Shown: positions 23,060 to 36,690, numbered from the stretch's first letter. The stretch: DNA of 64,000 bases from Setophaga petechia (GCA_024362935.1 JANCRA010000018.1:124001-188000), one strand, 5' to 3'. Notes: generated from the sequence alone by a model not told the origin. Numbers and translations: made by a program.

Positions 23060-23440
23060 TGATGCCTGGAGAGGTCACCTGGAACAGAGCCTGGGCAGTG
23101 TTAAAGGAATAAAGTAGAGATTTATTAAAATACCTCAAAGGATACACCTTGGGCAGCACAAGAGCCTGGCCATGGCTCTGCCCAAGATGAAGCCAAGATG
23201 GACCCCTGGTCATGAGTTTTCACACTTTGACGAGTTTTGGTTCATTTCCATGTTGGGTTGATTGTCCAATTCCAGCTTGTACAAACACAAGGAGATTTTT
23301 TTTCTCCTGGCACCCCCTGTGGAGGCAGAGCCTTGTCACCTGTTCCCACATCACATCCCTGCTGCTCTGGCCTCCTGCTCCCAGTGATGCCTCAGGATTT
23401 TATCTTTTCTATTTCCATCTCTCTGTAACCCTGCAGTTCT
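23060..23440 (-). mobile_element. Probable endogenous retrovirus LTR
   Basis: On the minus strand this reads through a polyadenylation signal (TTTTAATAAATCTCTACTTT), then a U5-like stretch ending near CTCTCCAGGCATCA. The lower boundary at TG (23060) is plausible. The upper boundary is not resolved and I found no target duplication. The family assignment is by resemblance to songbird LTRs. Confidence 0.5.
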
Positions 23441-24699
23441 TTAGTGTGTAACTCTGAACTCCACACCCAGGGGCAGCTGCTGCTTCCCCATTTTGGGCAG
23501 ACACAACAATTCCTCTCCAGGCCTGGCAGTCAAGGACACCTCACTGCCTCAGGGCCCAGAGATGGAAACAAAAGTGAGTTGGGGCAGCAAACTGGGGCTC
23601 AATGGCTTCATTACCTGAAGCTGGAATTGGAGGATGAAGCCCAAAATTCAAATGGCCCAAAGTGATAAAAGTGTGAAACCTGAGAGCCGTGGGGCAGTTT
23701 GGGGGGCTTGGTCTGCCCTGGATGTACCTGAAGGGCCTTCAATCAATAGAACTGGGTTTTATTCCCTTAATTTTGTCTGTTCTCTGTTTTTAGGTAGCCG
23801 CATAAGGCATCACAGGCACGTGACTCCTTCCTCCTCCCTCCCAGTCAGTTGTGGTTTAATGTCAAACTGGATTATGGAATTGAAGAAGAAGTCTTGCAGG
23901 GTGATCATCAGAAATATGAAAGCATAATTGGAAGTGAAAGATTGGAGCTCAATCTTGGAGGTAATTAATTATCGTTGCATAAGCACACTGTATGTACAAC
24001 TGCTTAAATCACTTTATCTAAGCTGTATCATTAATATTAGAAATATTTGGGTAGGAGACAGCAAAATTGCTGTACTTAGCATAAAGTTAATGAGTTAAAC
24101 TACTATTATACCTAGAAAAAAATTCTCAGTAGATGACAAATTATTGGTATTAAAGAGAGTGGGTATTTTTATAATTATTTTTCCTTGCACAATGCAGTGG
24201 AGTCAAGAGGTTCATAATAGATTTTTAAAACAATAAAGAGAAAATTTAAATACTTCCCAGAAATCAGGTAAAACTGCCATGGGGTTGTGTGATAAATGAG
24301 GGCTGAAAGCAGAGCCATCCTGAGCCAGCAGGAGAGATTAGATTAAAACAGCTGAGACAGAAAACACTGGGAAAAGCATGGATGGATGAAAAGGGATGAG
24401 TGAGAGTTATGTGGGAAATGAAAGGGCAGGAACAGGATCCAGGGTGAATGGCAAAGACCCTCCTGCACTGGGCATGAGGCTGACACAGCAGCAGTGTCAC
24501 CTGCCCAGGAGGAGGGGAGGATGAAGAGCTTCAGCTGAACAAGTTGTTGCAGCTCTCTGGAGAAATATGGGTGTGGTTGGGGCGTTTGGGGCTGTGAAGA
24601 GATGGGTTTGTGCACCAGGGCAGCACAAACTGTGCTCCCCTTCCCAGAGAAGCTGGATGTGGTTCAGCATTTTGGAGATGTTGGAATACCTTGACCCCA
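23441..24699. other. Unique sequence, possibly with old transposon remnants
   Basis: 23441-23700 may continue the LTR-related sequence. 23940-24250 is AT-rich with a homeodomain-type TAATTAATTA. No gene recognised. Confidence 0.4.
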
Positions 24700-25172
24700 C
24701 AGTCGTGGACTTGTGGGAGTGAGTCCAGAGGAGGCATCAGGATGAGCAGAGGGATGGAACAGCTCTGCTGTGGGGAAATTCTCTCTGCTGGAGAGTTGGG
24801 ATTGTCCAGCCTAGAGAGGAGAAGGTTTTAGGGTGAACTGAAACCTGTGGGCTGAAGGGAGCTACAAGAAAGATGGAGAGAGACTTTGGAGAAGAGTGGG
24901 TAATGACAAGGAAAGAGGGAATGGCTTCAAACTGGCAGAGAGTAGGTTTGGATAGAATATGAGGAAGAAATTTCTGAATATGAGGGTGGGGAGGCCCTGG
25001 CCCAGGGTGCCCAGAGCAACTGTGGCTGCTCCTGGATCCCTGGCAGTGCCCAAGGCCAGGTTGGACACTGGGGCTGGAGCAGCCTGGCATGGTGGAAGGT
25101 GTCCCTGCCATGGCAGGGGGTGGAAAAAAAGGATCTTTAAGGACACTTCCACACCAAACCATTCATGACTCT
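24700..25172 (+). mobile_element. CR1 LINE 3' end, about 470 bp
   Basis: One of the longest CR1 pieces. It holds GAGTCCAGAGGAGGCATCAG, GGATGAGCAGAGGGATGGA, AGAGAGACTTTGGAGAAGAG, AGGAAGAAATTTCTGAATAT, CAACTGTGGCTGCTCCTGGA, CCAAGGCCAGGTTGGACACT and the terminal CAAACCATTCATGACTCT. The reading frame of the reverse transcriptase is not preserved here. Confidence 0.85.
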
Positions 25173-28100
25173 AGGAAGAAAAACATGAACTTTGCAGTTT
25201 CAGTCCCACTCCAGAGTTTGTGGATCTCTCTGGGCTCTGCCAGAGTCTCTCACTTCCAGTTTTTCCCTGCAAGCCATGGAATATCCATGTGCCAGCTGAA
25301 GGATCCACAATTTGTGCCGTTGAGACAGAGCAGGCACTGAAAGAAATGATTTTTTAATTTGATGTGCTCATTGTTTGAAAGCTGAGAATCGTTTTCCTCT
25401 TTATTCAGTGGTGAGCTTTCTTTTTTTCTGGCTTTTCAGACCAAATGAATAAAGAGCTGTAACAAATATTGAAGGCTTAGAATTCATAAAGCAGTGCATA
25501 AAAGTATCTCTCCCACTTTATAAATCATATTGTCCATTTGAAAGATTTTGCTTTAATGACTGGAAATAAATTGGAGGCTGAGGTGTTTTTCAAGGAGCTG
25601 TGAAGAACAAAATAGCTGTGGAAAACTCTGCAGCAGTTAAATGTACCGAGAGGAGAGGAATTGATTGAGAACCCCAAATGCACGACACCCTCCTTCAAAT
25701 CAATTAAGAAATTGCTGGAAATGTCATAATTAATGACAAGTGGGAATAGTGCAGTTGCAGGAAAGGTGTTTTATGCAGATTGAATTATTCCAGGGATTCT
25801 CTTTCCTTCTGATTCCTTTCTCCAGGTGTTGTGTGCATGGACATCAGTGAGTGGGACTGAGGCAGTGCCCAGCAGCTCCAGCTGTGGATGCAGGGATCAA
25901 ACCCATCAAAGCTCTCAATAACACCATGGTGGGATGGAGCACGAGCATCTGAAGGTTTGTTGAACACACTTCTGATCTCAGGGATGGTTCTTCTGCCTGT
26001 GAAGCTCAAGCCAAGGATAAAAACCTGTTGGGATCAGGCTGCTCACTGCTCCATTCCTCACCACACAGTTTTGTTTCAGTAAAGGACCTCACACTTTGCA
26101 GAACTCAAACAATGGTGTGGCCTGAGCATCTGTGGGTGCTTCAGACAAGAGCTGCTCGGGGGGGGTGGCATCTCCTGCCTGCTGCATGGCACTAATTCAG
26201 AACATGCCACTTTTCTCACCTTCAGTTTCCCAACCAGGCTGCTGCTCTTGAAACCTCTCCACTGAAACAATTCCCTCTGTAACGGGTCCCCTCACCTGTT
26301 TCCATGGCAAAGAGTGAGCGCCTGCTCTTGCTCTGATTCACTGACGTGTGATTTCCCCTGAGAGTGCTGTCCCTGGGATGTGGCAGCCTCCTCTTTGTCC
26401 TGAAGAATTGTGTTTGGGTAGAGCATCCTCAGGGTTTAATTGCAGCTTGTTCTTAGGCCTGGCTCAACAGCTCTCCAGCTTTGGATTGAAGGAAAGGGGG
26501 CACCAGGGAAAGGAGACAAATCAAGGCTGTGCCTGCAGAGACAAGAGTACTCAAAACCACTCTGAAAGTGAAAGCTCTGCTGGAGGAACTGGTTTTTGTT
26601 GGGTGTTTTTTTTTTAAGGTTGTCTCAGTGCTGTCAATAATGAGTAAATTAAGGTAGGCCTCAACTTAGCCCTCATGGACATCAAAATGAAGACACATCA
26701 AAGTAAATCTTCAATATAGTTTCCTTAACAGTCTTTTAGGGTTTATTCTACTGATTGTATTTCCAGTTTCTGGCTGGCTGTTTCATTGCTTTGTTAATTT
26801 AATGAGGAATTGGTGCTGTGGGAAGTAAGAAATGTGTTGACCAAGCAGTTCTGAGCTCGGTTTTTGTGGAAGGAAATCCCAAGATGAGAAGCAGACCCCC
26901 ACAAACAAGAAGAGGTTAAATTGATGATCATGGTTTCCCCAAGTGTATTTGGGGCTGTCTGTGGGTTTTGCTTGGTTGTTACACAGTTAAAGGAGGCCCA
27001 GCTCCAAATACTCTAATTGAGCCTATTAATTAACAGGAAATGATGCCCTGTAGCTTAATGGGTCATGGGAGGTGGAGCAGAGGCACAACCTGGCAGTACC
27101 CAATTAGGTCAAGCAGCAGGTTTCTCATTCCTTGTTTTGGGCAGCCTTTAAAAGGGTTTGGGAATGAAGACACTTGGAATTGCTGTCGTTGGGAGCTGCA
27201 ATTTGGGGCAGTGCAAGGAACTGGGTGCCATCAGCAGAATTGTTACTGCCAAAGAGGGGTTTGGCTGTTAGGATGGATTCTGGGGAGCTGCAGAGTAGGT
27301 GAGGAGAGAATTGAGGTTATGGCAGTGATAACCATTAAACCAGGGCTGTTTGCCAAGACAGATATTCTCTGCCCCTGTAAGAGAGCAGGGAGAGAATTGT
27401 CTGGACTGGGAGATGTTCCCATGGATCTGCTGGAGGTTTAAACCCTGAAACACCCAGTCACTGCAAACCTGTCCTCAGCACACCTGAGAGAGACCCTGAA
27501 CAGCTAAACTGGAAGAAAAAAAAAAACCCCAAGAAAAAGCTAATTTTAGCTCAGCCTCTGAGACCATCATGGGACAGAATAAACCCAGCATATTTAGAAG
27601 TGCCTGAGGCTTTTCCAGTGCATGGAGAATGCCTGATGCAGTTTGGAAATTCAGCAGATACTGCTCTCCCATTGCTGTTATCACTCCAAAGATAGCCCAG
27701 CTCCTCCCTATCTCTTTCCTGATGTTAGTTCTGATAAGTGCACGTTTCTTTTTATGGCCTAAACCACTTTCAGAAGCATTGGTCTTTGAAAAATTGATAT
27801 ATTTTTAACCATGTAACAGAAAAGAAACAATCCCAGTGGGCTGCACACGTGGGATCTGCAACTACTCCACACAGAACCCACTCAATTCCCAGGTCTGAAA
27901 TCAACACAAGAAAATGCTCCTTGCCATTTTTTTCCTGTTGATTTCAATAGACAGTGGATTTAACTCAGCATTTCCCATCAGAAACCAACTCTCCCAGTTG
28001 TTTCAGACAAAAAGCAATGACCTGTCCTTAAATACAAAGTCAGTCTTGCTGTGATGTCATTTCAAGTGGTGGAACAGAACGTCTGCACTCATCTCCCTGC

Positions 28101-29974
28101 TCTGCTTTGGGTCTGGAATGTTCCTTCTGAGTGACTCCTGTCAATTATCCCTGGCCTGTCTTGGCTGACTCACAAAATGCTGGGGAAAACACAAAAGCCT
28201 TGTGAGTAATGGTATTGATGGGAACCCAGAGCAAATGATGATGTCTGGGAAGTAAAGCATTCAAATCTCCTTAGAAACTTTGGGAAAGGACACAGGAACT
28301 GGGTAACTTTTCTATTGTTAGAGAGGGGCATGCTCTGTTCTTGTGATTTTACAGGAATAAATACATCTTCTCTTGGAGTGATATTGACTGGGTGGTTATT
28401 TAAATCTGTAGTGTTTCAACATTTGGAGTGCCTTTTTGTAATTATATTTTTCTTGCACCCATTGTCATTTGTTTGTACTTGGTCGGGCTCTTCCCTTTGT
28501 TTGGATTTTATATTATTTTATATTCTTTTCCCCAAGAGGGTTGTTATATCTGCTTTTATTTTCTTGCCTATTGTTTTCCTGAGCTAATCTCCTTGTTTTC
28601 CTTCATTTTGTTGTTCTCTTTGCCATTTAGACTCATTGTGTGTGTCTTTACTTCCAAGCCTGCATTGATCTCATTTTACTGGGGAAGAATTGCTCCTTTT
28701 GGCTGCAGTTTGAAGCTGTATCTATTTTTGCTGATACTTTTTATTACCATGACAAATCCTTTTATTTAAGGGCATCTTGTTAAGACAGCATCTTGTTGTT
28801 TTTGTAGTTTCTTGTCTTCAGTGAGTTTAAGGCTTCTCTGTCAATTTTGCTCATGAATTTTGTATTGCCCACTTGCAACACTAGAGAATGTGCAGGCCCT
28901 TTTCCATAGCATTTATCCCTAATTTTTCCATGGATCTTTTTTTGACCCTGAATTCCCTGCTGCTGGAATTTTGCCCTGCAGGGATTGAAGGTGTGTAAAT
29001 TCAGTTGTCCCATGCAGAGGGTGCAGAGTCGATTTTCCTCTTTATATTTACACCAATTGTTCAAGCAGCCCTTTTGCATTTTTGGGGGGTTGTTACTTGT
29101 TAAGAGGGTCCTGTACAGGTTCTGTGCTCCTGCAGTTCAGCTGGATTTGGAATCAGTTGGACAGTTGGGATCAGACCCTTTTAGGTGGAATCAGCACATC
29201 TTTGTAATTGCAATCTTCTTAATCCTTGCAATTCTTACACATCCCATTGGACTGGTCATGGGAGTTCTGTTTCCCTGCCAGTATCTCTCACAGAGAAACA
29301 CTGAATTGCTTTAAAAAAAAAATTATATATAATTTCTCTTTGAAGATGGAGCTTGAGGACTCCAAGAGCCCAAGAAAGAGCTGAAGTCTCTGAGTTCCCT
29401 GTCAGGAGTGAAAAGGGTTTTCTTTCACAGCTGACAAGAAAAGGGTTCATTCATGACAGTCCCTTCAGAAAAAAAACATTAATTAACACTTGTCATCTGT
29501 GCCAGTCACAGGGAATTCCCACAGTGACAGGCCTTTCCCATTTTGTCCTTTGACAACTGGACCGTGAATTCTAATTTTACCAGGACAGAAAATGGTATCA
29601 GTGTCTATGCCAGGTTTTGAAAGGCATCACAATGAGCAGGGAAGTGTCTGCAGAGCACTGGGAGCACCCAGGTGCTCCTCTCAGGACAAGGGGCATTGCT
29701 CTGACAAGCAGCAACCAGTCATTAATTACAAACAGCTAATTGGCCTCTTAGGGCAGGCTTGAGGATCATAATCCAAAAAAGAAAAAGAAAACCCAAACCA
29801 TTTGTTGGTGTTGGCTGCAGCGAGGGAATTAATAACTGAATGCCTGAAAGACAATAGAAAACAATAGCTGACTTTGATTCTGTAAAATATTTCTGATTAA
29901 TGAGTTGATAGAGGCTGTGAGTATCCACTGAGTAATGCTGCACATACGAGGAGCTACTCCCTAAGTAAGAATCA
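25173..29974. other. Long unique stretch, no gene recognised
   Basis: About 4.8 kb without clear repeats. Open frames (the longest is about 133 residues at 27040-27441) have no domain, and none shows convincing splice sites at both ends. 28310-28780 is T-rich and gives hydrophobic chance frames. G8 run near 26158. Confidence 0.45.
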
Positions 29975-30080
29975 CAAACCACAGAATATCCTGAATGGGA
30001 AGGGAGGATCATCCAAACCAAGTTCTAGCCTTGCACAGGACACCCCAAAAATCCCACCCTGTGCCTGAGAGCTGCGAAAT
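29894..30080 (-). mobile_element. CR1-like 3' fragment with a flank shared with 31.0 kb
   Basis: 29982-30075 reads as reverse CR1 (CACAGAATATCCTGAATGGG, GCACAGGACACCCCAAAAAT). The preceding 29894-29980 (GAGTATCCACTGAGTAAT, then AAGTAAGAATCACA) is similar to 31005-31080, so part of it is a dispersed repeat. Confidence 0.65.
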
Positions 30081-31589
30081 GGGAATAGTCTGGGAAGTTT
30101 GACACAGCTCTGGCATGAACAGTGACATAATTTACAATCCAATAAAAACACTTCTGGTTTCTGAGTAGATCACAATGATTTAACCCCACAGCTATGGGAT
30201 GTGCTTTCCTCTGACACCACCAGCACAAATCCCAGCAATCCCTGAGACAATTTTCCCCTGTTGGAGTTGATCCCATTTCTCTCCTTGGTTCCAGTGTCCT
30301 CTCACAGCAATCCTGGCTGAGCTTCAGCTCTGGGGGAAGGAACTACTCCACTTGACACTCGACTTAATTATCTTTGTAGCTTCACATGCAGTGCCTTTTT
30401 CCCCAGACAACTTGGGCAGGCCTGGAGTTTGGAGTGCCTCCAGCTCTGGTTCCAATCCATAAAGTGCAGCTGAGCATATGCTTTAGGATCTCTTCAAGAA
30501 CAAGCATAGCATGAAGGCTGAAATGAGGCGTGGACGTGTCTGCTAATTAGAGCAGCAGAGCAGGGAGCTGGAAACGAGCTGGGAATCAGCTCCTCTGCAC
30601 CAGTGATTCCCTCACCTGCAGAAATTCATAGTTTGGGACTCGTGATGTTGGGAATTGCACTAAAAACTGTGGGGATGGCACTAAAAAATGTTGTGATGGA
30701 TGTGATCTTCAGACAGGGGTTGTGACTGTGAGGGGAGAGAGCCTCAACAGAGCACCAGAGCTCTCCTGAGGGATTTTCCTGAGTGCAGGGGAAATCCTAT
30801 CCAGAGGGCAATGAGGAGAGATGAGGAAGTTTTCTTTGAGTTTAACTGTCACATGAATTTCTGCTGCATGACTTCCCAGTAATTCCCAGTACCCTCCTGG
30901 TTACTCAGGGCCTGTATCCATGCTGGATCTTTCCCACTGGTGCTTGGATTCCACACGGTGCCTTCCACACTCCTGATAAAACACTGAGTTACTTTACAAT
31001 GCCTCTGATAGTGGCTGAGAGTATCTACTGAGTAATCCTGCTCATATGGGGAGGTATTGCCTTAGTAAGAATCACAGAACTGCTCAGAAATGATGCTGAG
31101 CTTGATACCCAGATATTTCCTCCTGTATCAGCAAACCCACCCCCAGCTCAGATACCAGCACCTGCTATTCCTTTCTGATTATCCTCCAATTTCCAAGTTT
31201 CACCAACTTTATCATATTCCACCAGATAGCAACTCCCTGCTTGATATTTTAGCACGTTCTGGTGCTGAGATTGTGGTGCCCTGCCCACCTTGTGTTTGTC
31301 AGTCACCAGCTCATGCTGCCTTCCTCAATTGATGGAATTTTATCTCGTGGAATTTGCTTTATCTCAACAGCTCTTCCTCTCCTCCTTTTCCATGAGCAGG
31401 AAAACCTGGCTGCTGCTCTCCCATTAAAAAAGTTTATACATCAATCCAGGTGAGATGGGAATTGAGCCTTAACATCTGTGCAAGTGCTGTGTGTGCTGAT
31501 GTTCAGGGAATGGATAAAAGTTTGGGCCTGTGGAGTCTTTGCTCCTTTTTGCAGGGTTGGGATTAAAAGCAATTAAATGTTCAGACTCA
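30081..31589. other. Unique sequence with one dispersed-repeat match
   Basis: 31005-31080 matches 29894-29980. No gene recognised. Confidence 0.4.
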
Positions 31590-32070
31590 GCTGTTCATTA
31601 GTTTTAATCTATGATACAGACTCATAAATTGTGAGTTCTGTAGCACTTGACTTTAAGAGGAGCCCCAACTCTCTCTCTCAAGGCCTTTTAAGGATAAACT
31701 GTCCAATTAAAAAATGACACATAATTATTTTCAAGTCTAACCCAATAACCAACCACCCGTGGCTGCAATGTGGACTTTTTTATCCAATTACACAGAACCA
31801 CCCAAACCCAAGGAGAAGAAGGACTAGGAGAAGGTGAAGAAGAAGGATCAGCCTCTGCCCTAAAACCTCCATCTTGCTTTATGTATATTACTGTATTTAA
31901 ACCCTTAAACTCAAAGTTTTCTCTATTCAAACTCCACCCCACAATCCCACTTCCATCATTCCATTTTGGGATCCTTCTCCACAGCCTCAGGTCAATGCAG
32001 TTTTCTCTTGGGGGTCAGTGCCTGGCAGCACAGAAATCCAAAATTCTCATTATCCAGGATTCCAACATGG
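31590..32070 (-). mobile_element. Probable endogenous retrovirus LTR
   Basis: Minus-strand reading: AAGCAAGATGGAGGTTTTAG, CTTCTCCTTGGGTTTGGGTG, GTAATTGGATAAAAAAGTCC, TAATTGGACAGTTTATCC and a TATA-like CCTTAAAAGG. This order resembles a common songbird LTR. Ends and target duplication are not resolved. Confidence 0.5.
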
Positions 32071-33479
32071 GCTTACTCAAATAAATATAATTCTAATAAA
32101 ACAAGATTTACAGAGCTGGATCTGTGCATGGAAATGCTGAACTTACCCCATAATATTCTCTGCTGAACTCACCCCACAAAATTCCTGGAAGGTTTTGCCT
32201 TGTCTGTCCAGCTTGGATTTGTGAGCGTGTGTGCCTGTGTTAAACCTCTTTTTGCAGCTGCTATTGCTAGTTTAGCTTTTTTAATCTGATTTTATTGTGC
32301 TGTAAACTCCTTTCTCTCTTCTGGAAAGTAATTTCACTTCCCTCTGTGTGAGGAATGTGGTAAAAAACTTACAACTATTAAGTTAAAAAATATAGAGAGT
32401 TTTGTTTGCCTCCAGCCTGGTTTTTTATTTTACCTCTGAAGCTTTTGGCAATATCTGTGGCCTGGGAAGTGATGCTTGTTTTGCAAGCTTTCCAATTAAG
32501 CAGCTTTTCTTCATCAAACTCTGCTCTCGAGGACTTTCAGCATCTGCTGGCTCAGAGGAAAAGGTTCTCAGTGAAAATCCTAATTTCACAAGTGCTTTCT
32601 AATCACAGCATGTAAGTTTTTATAGGATATTTCAGATTTTCACCCCAAACTCTGACCTGTGCTTCGAGAGATAATTAAGCTCAGTCTTAGCCTTGAAGCA
32701 ACTGGGGAGGAAGGAGCAAACAGAAGGGATTAATCCAAAATTCTGGCTACTCTGAGGTGGAAAAATGCCTCTTTTAAAACACTGAAAGTTGAAAAAGCCA
32801 CAAGAATCCATGGAGGAATAGCAGGAAAATTGTCTTCTCCTTTGTTTCATGTTTATTTTATGGGTACTTTCCATGGCTGAATAAATTATAGGGACTCTTG
32901 CATCCTAAATGACAGTTTTGGCTGGTTTTAAAGGGTTCCAGTTTTTCCTACAGGTTTTGAGGCTCCAACCTTGGGAAGTACCATGAGAGACCAAGGAAAA
33001 TGGGATTAATTTGGTGAGTGGCACAAGTCAAGCACTGTAAAATAAAAAAATGCTGCTGGATTTTATTTGGACCCAATGCTGTTGTCTTTTAAATTATTAT
33101 TTTTATTGCTACCATTACTATATTTAATTTTATTAATATTTTTCCTTTTTTCCATAATTATTTTATTATTATTTTACTATCATCATTCTAATAATTCTCA
33201 TTATTATTAATTCTGAGTAGACAATCTGCTCTATTCACCAGATCAGGATTACAATCTTTGTACAATACTTTTCCCTGCATTTTTTCATTTTCAGCTCCAA
33301 GTTTTCAAGCCAACTCCAGGTAAAACATGGAATATTCATGAGGAATGTGGGGTCAGCCACAGAGAACTGAGGTAGAGCCACATTTAAGTCAATTAAAACT
33401 TGACCTGGACAGGTAATTAATGTTTTTTTTCATTGACAATAATGAAGGAAAGGTTAAAAGATATAAATGTTGGAATACC
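32071..33479. other. Unique sequence, no gene recognised
   Basis: 33085-33220 is an ATT-rich low-complexity patch. Confidence 0.4.
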
Positions 33480-33524
33480 TAAAAAAAAAAAAAAAAAAAA
33501 AAAAAAACCAAAATAAAAAAAAAA
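33480..33524. repeat. Poly(A) tract
   Basis: About 28 A in a row followed by A-rich sequence. It could be the tail of a retroposed sequence, but the upstream bases match nothing I recognise. Confidence 0.85.
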
Positions 33525-34789
33525 GGAATTAAAAATGAAAATAACCACCACAACCAAGTAAATGCAAGCAATATTTCATATTTTTCATATTAAAAGCCAT
33601 TTATTTCAAATTACTCACAGACAATATTAACATGTGATTCAACTCTCCTTAAATATCCGTTTGGGTTGATTATAATAAACAAAAATCCATGTTTTTTCAA
33701 TGGTTTTTCTGCAGCAAAAGCATGCTTGGAACAGTCAAAAATCTTGTTTTTCTTTGTGTTCTGCCTCATTTATTTGCTGTTTTCAGCCAAGGTTTCAGTT
33801 GAGCACTGCAAAGTGTCAGAGGTGGTTAAAGAACATTATTGATTCCAAAAGTGCTGAAAGACAGAACAAGTTGGGGATGAAGGGATCATTTTTCTGCATG
33901 CTGAAGGTTTCTCAGCCTCCAGTTTTGTTCCAGGGTGACTGGGCTGAAATGGGTTTTTAATGAGTCAGGGGAAGGGCTGAACAATAGCAACAAAAAAGGA
34001 GCAGATTTTATGAGATTGAAGAGCAAAAAGGGGGAGATTTTGTAAAATTTTGGAGTAAAAAGAGGCAGGTTTTATGAAATTATTCAGGGGCAAAAATAAT
34101 AAGAGGCAGATTTTATAAATTAATTCAGGTTTTCTTGGCTGAACAGGAAAAGTTGTTGGCTTGATCTATAGGAATTACATGAAATGGTAGGAAAATCCAA
34201 GTTAAAACAGGCAGGATTATTGAGGTTAGCAAAGAGTTAATGGATTTGGAAAGGAAAAAATTAATTGATAGTGCTGGGTACAAAACCAAACAAGGATTTT
34301 TGCCTATTTTAGTGCTGCTTGGAAAAAACAAAAACAAACAAAGGATTAAGTGGCTTTAAATTAGAGGATGGAAATAATACCTCAATTATTATTTGGGAAT
34401 CCATGAGAGGAGCTGTTGAAATCCAGAATAACAGAAAAATTGATTTTAGTGGTGTCTGTGGTACAAAGAAAGGAAGTTTCTTGTATTTGTTGTTTTCCAT
34501 ATTTGAGGAATCAGCAAGAGCAGAATTGATTGAAGGATCTCCTTGTGGGAGATTTCCCAGATTTAGGTTGGAAACAGATTTGGAATTCCAGTGTCTAAAA
34601 CCCAGCCTTGAATCTTGAAGCAGCAAATATTCTTGGGATCACAGAGATCCCAAGGTAGCATTAGAACTCTACTACTTGCAATTCTTATATATGACTGGTC
34701 TAAGGTATAGTCCTGGCCAAATCACATCCTTAATTCAAATATCAGTAGGAAAGTATCAAATCAATCAGAAAGTATCAGTAAAATAAAAA
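33525..34789. other. Unique sequence with a short irregular repeat
   Basis: 34000-34130 holds three or four variants of GCAGATTTTATGA(A)ATT spaced about 35-45 bp apart. No gene recognised. Confidence 0.45.
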
Positions 34790-35250
34790 GTTGTCTGTGG
34801 GTTAAAACCCCATTAGGTTATTTCTAATCCTCTATTTAGCATCTCGATCTTGAGCAGATTTTGTCTCAAGTTCTGTTGCCCTTTGAAGGCTGCCCTGCCT
34901 TCCTCCCTGCCTGTGGACAGTTTTTTACTGAGACACAGTCCATGGGAAAAGAAACGTGAGAAAGTATCTGAGAAAAGAACAGCTGCCTGATTCAAGGCCA
35001 TGGTTTCTTTGAGCAAGAAGTTGTTTGGTAAATTATGTGATAATAGGAGGTAAAAAAGAAGCCACAAACATCTTGAGAAAAGGTGGGACTGACTTTTTAT
35101 AGCTGACCAATGGTGAGCTATAATTTTGCAATATACATGAGCCTTATTATTGTGATTATAAAAATGTTCCTGTTAATCAATAAAGCTGAGATTTGTCTGC
35201 ATTAGAGGATGAGCAAGTCTCCCGTCTACCTTGTCACCTGCCCAACAATG
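34790..35250 (+). mobile_element. Probable endogenous retrovirus LTR
   Basis: In order: CCAAT box (TGACCAATGG near 35104), TATA-like GATTATAAAAATG near 35154, polyadenylation signal CAATAAAG near 35179, then a U5-like stretch ending near CACCTGCCCAACA. The start near TGTCTGTGGG (34791) is a guess, and no target duplication is visible. Confidence 0.45.
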
Positions 35251-35493
35251 AAACTTGAAATTCTTGTGGAATATCTAGAAAGTAGAACACTGGTATTAAA
35301 CTCCAGCACTTACAACAACAGCAGAATCACACACACAGGAAAGAAATTTCTCCTCATTTTCTGGTCTCATCCATCTCTTCCAGGAGCTTCCTCAAGATCC
35401 TGACCCGTGATTTCCACCTGCACCAGGGGTTTTTGTGCAGTTCATGGAATGTTGGAGAAGGGCCTCAAGCCAAGCCCAGCCCCTGGCTCAGCT

Positions 35494-35600
35494 CACCACC
35501 AAACCCTGTCCCCAAACCCTCACCACCAAACCCTGTCCCCAAACCCTCACCACCAAACCCTGTCCCCAAACCCTCACCACCAAACCCTGTCCCCAAAGCC
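35494..35600. repeat. 27-bp C-rich tandem repeat, four copies
   Basis: The unit CACCACCAAACCCTGTCCCC plus AAACCCT starts at 35494, 35521, 35548 and 35575. 27 is a multiple of three, so several frames stay open (Pro/Asn-rich on plus, Gly-rich on minus); this is not evidence of coding. The minus strand is rich in GGG runs. Confidence 0.95.
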
Positions 35601-35804
35601 ACACCTGAACAGGTCCAGGCATGGGCATTGCACCTGCTCCAACACCTGAGCACCCTGCAGGGGAGAAATCTGTCCTGATGTTTAATCTGAATTATTCAGC
35701 TCAATCTTGAGCTGGTTTGGGAGAGATCCCCATTGGATCAAGCTCCTCCATGCAGAAAAGTGATCCCTTCATCCCAAACTTGTTCTGTCTTGCAGCAGTT
35801 TTGG

Positions 35805-36690
35805 AATCAATTGGACCAAGCTCCTCCATGAAGTCACATGGTTAGATCTGCTGCAGGTGTGGGTATTTTTTACCCAATTTATCATATCTTTGTAAAAAAA
35901 AAATATGTTTATTTGGATGAGAAAGGAAAGAGATCATGTTTCTTGAGCTGTTCCTCCCCATTGGATCAAACTCCTCCATGAAGTCACATATCTGCTGCAG
36001 ATGTGGGTATTTTTTATCCAATTTATCATATCTTTCTAAAAAAAATGTTTATTTTGATGAGAAAGCAAAGAGATAATGTTTCTTGAGCTGTTCCATCCCT
36101 ATTGGATCAAGCTCCTCCATGAAGTCACATGGTTATATTTGCTGCAGGTGTGGGTATTTTTTACCCAATTTATCATATCTTTCTTTTAAAAATGTTTATT
36201 TTGATGAGAGAGCAAAGAGATCACATTTCTTGAGCTGTTCCATTCCCATTGGATCAAACTCCTCCATGAAGTCACATGGTTAGATCTGATGCAGGTGTGG
36301 TTATTTTTTACCTAATTTATCATTTTTTAAAAAAAATATATATTTATTTTGATGAGAGAACAAAGAGATCATATTTCTTGAGCTGTTCCATCCCCATTGG
36401 ATCAAGCTCCTCCACGAAGTCACATGGTTAGATCTGCTGCAGGTGTGGGTATTTTTTACCCAATTTATCATATCTTTCTTTAAAAAATGTTTATTTTGAT
36501 GAGAAAGCAAAGAGATCATGTTTCTTGAGCTGTTCCATCCCCATTGGATCAAGCTCCTCCATGAAGTCACATATCTGATGCAGGTGTGGGTATTTTTTAC
36601 CCAATTTATCTTTTTTTTTTTTTTTAATATATATTTATTTTGATGAGAAAGCAAAGAGATCACATTTCTTGAGCTGTTCCATCTATTCCT
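35805..36690. repeat. Tandem array of about 147 bp units, about six copies
   Basis: The landmark ATTGGATCAA recurs at about 35960, 36101, 36248, 36397 and 36542, giving spacings of 141, 147, 149 and 145; a partial unit starts near 35805. Each unit has CTCCTCCATGAAGTCACAT, GGTGTGGGTATTTTTTACCC, ATGTTTATTTTGATGAGAAA and TTTCTTGAGCTGTTCC. Length variation lies mostly in the A/T run in the middle. Confidence 0.95.

Noticed and set aside
24737..25162. Frames across 24.7-25.2 kb on both strands
   Set aside because: They lie in a CR1 3' end, which does not code for the element's proteins.
33480..33524. Processed pseudogene tail
   Set aside because: No gene-like sequence or matching target duplication lies upstream of the A run.
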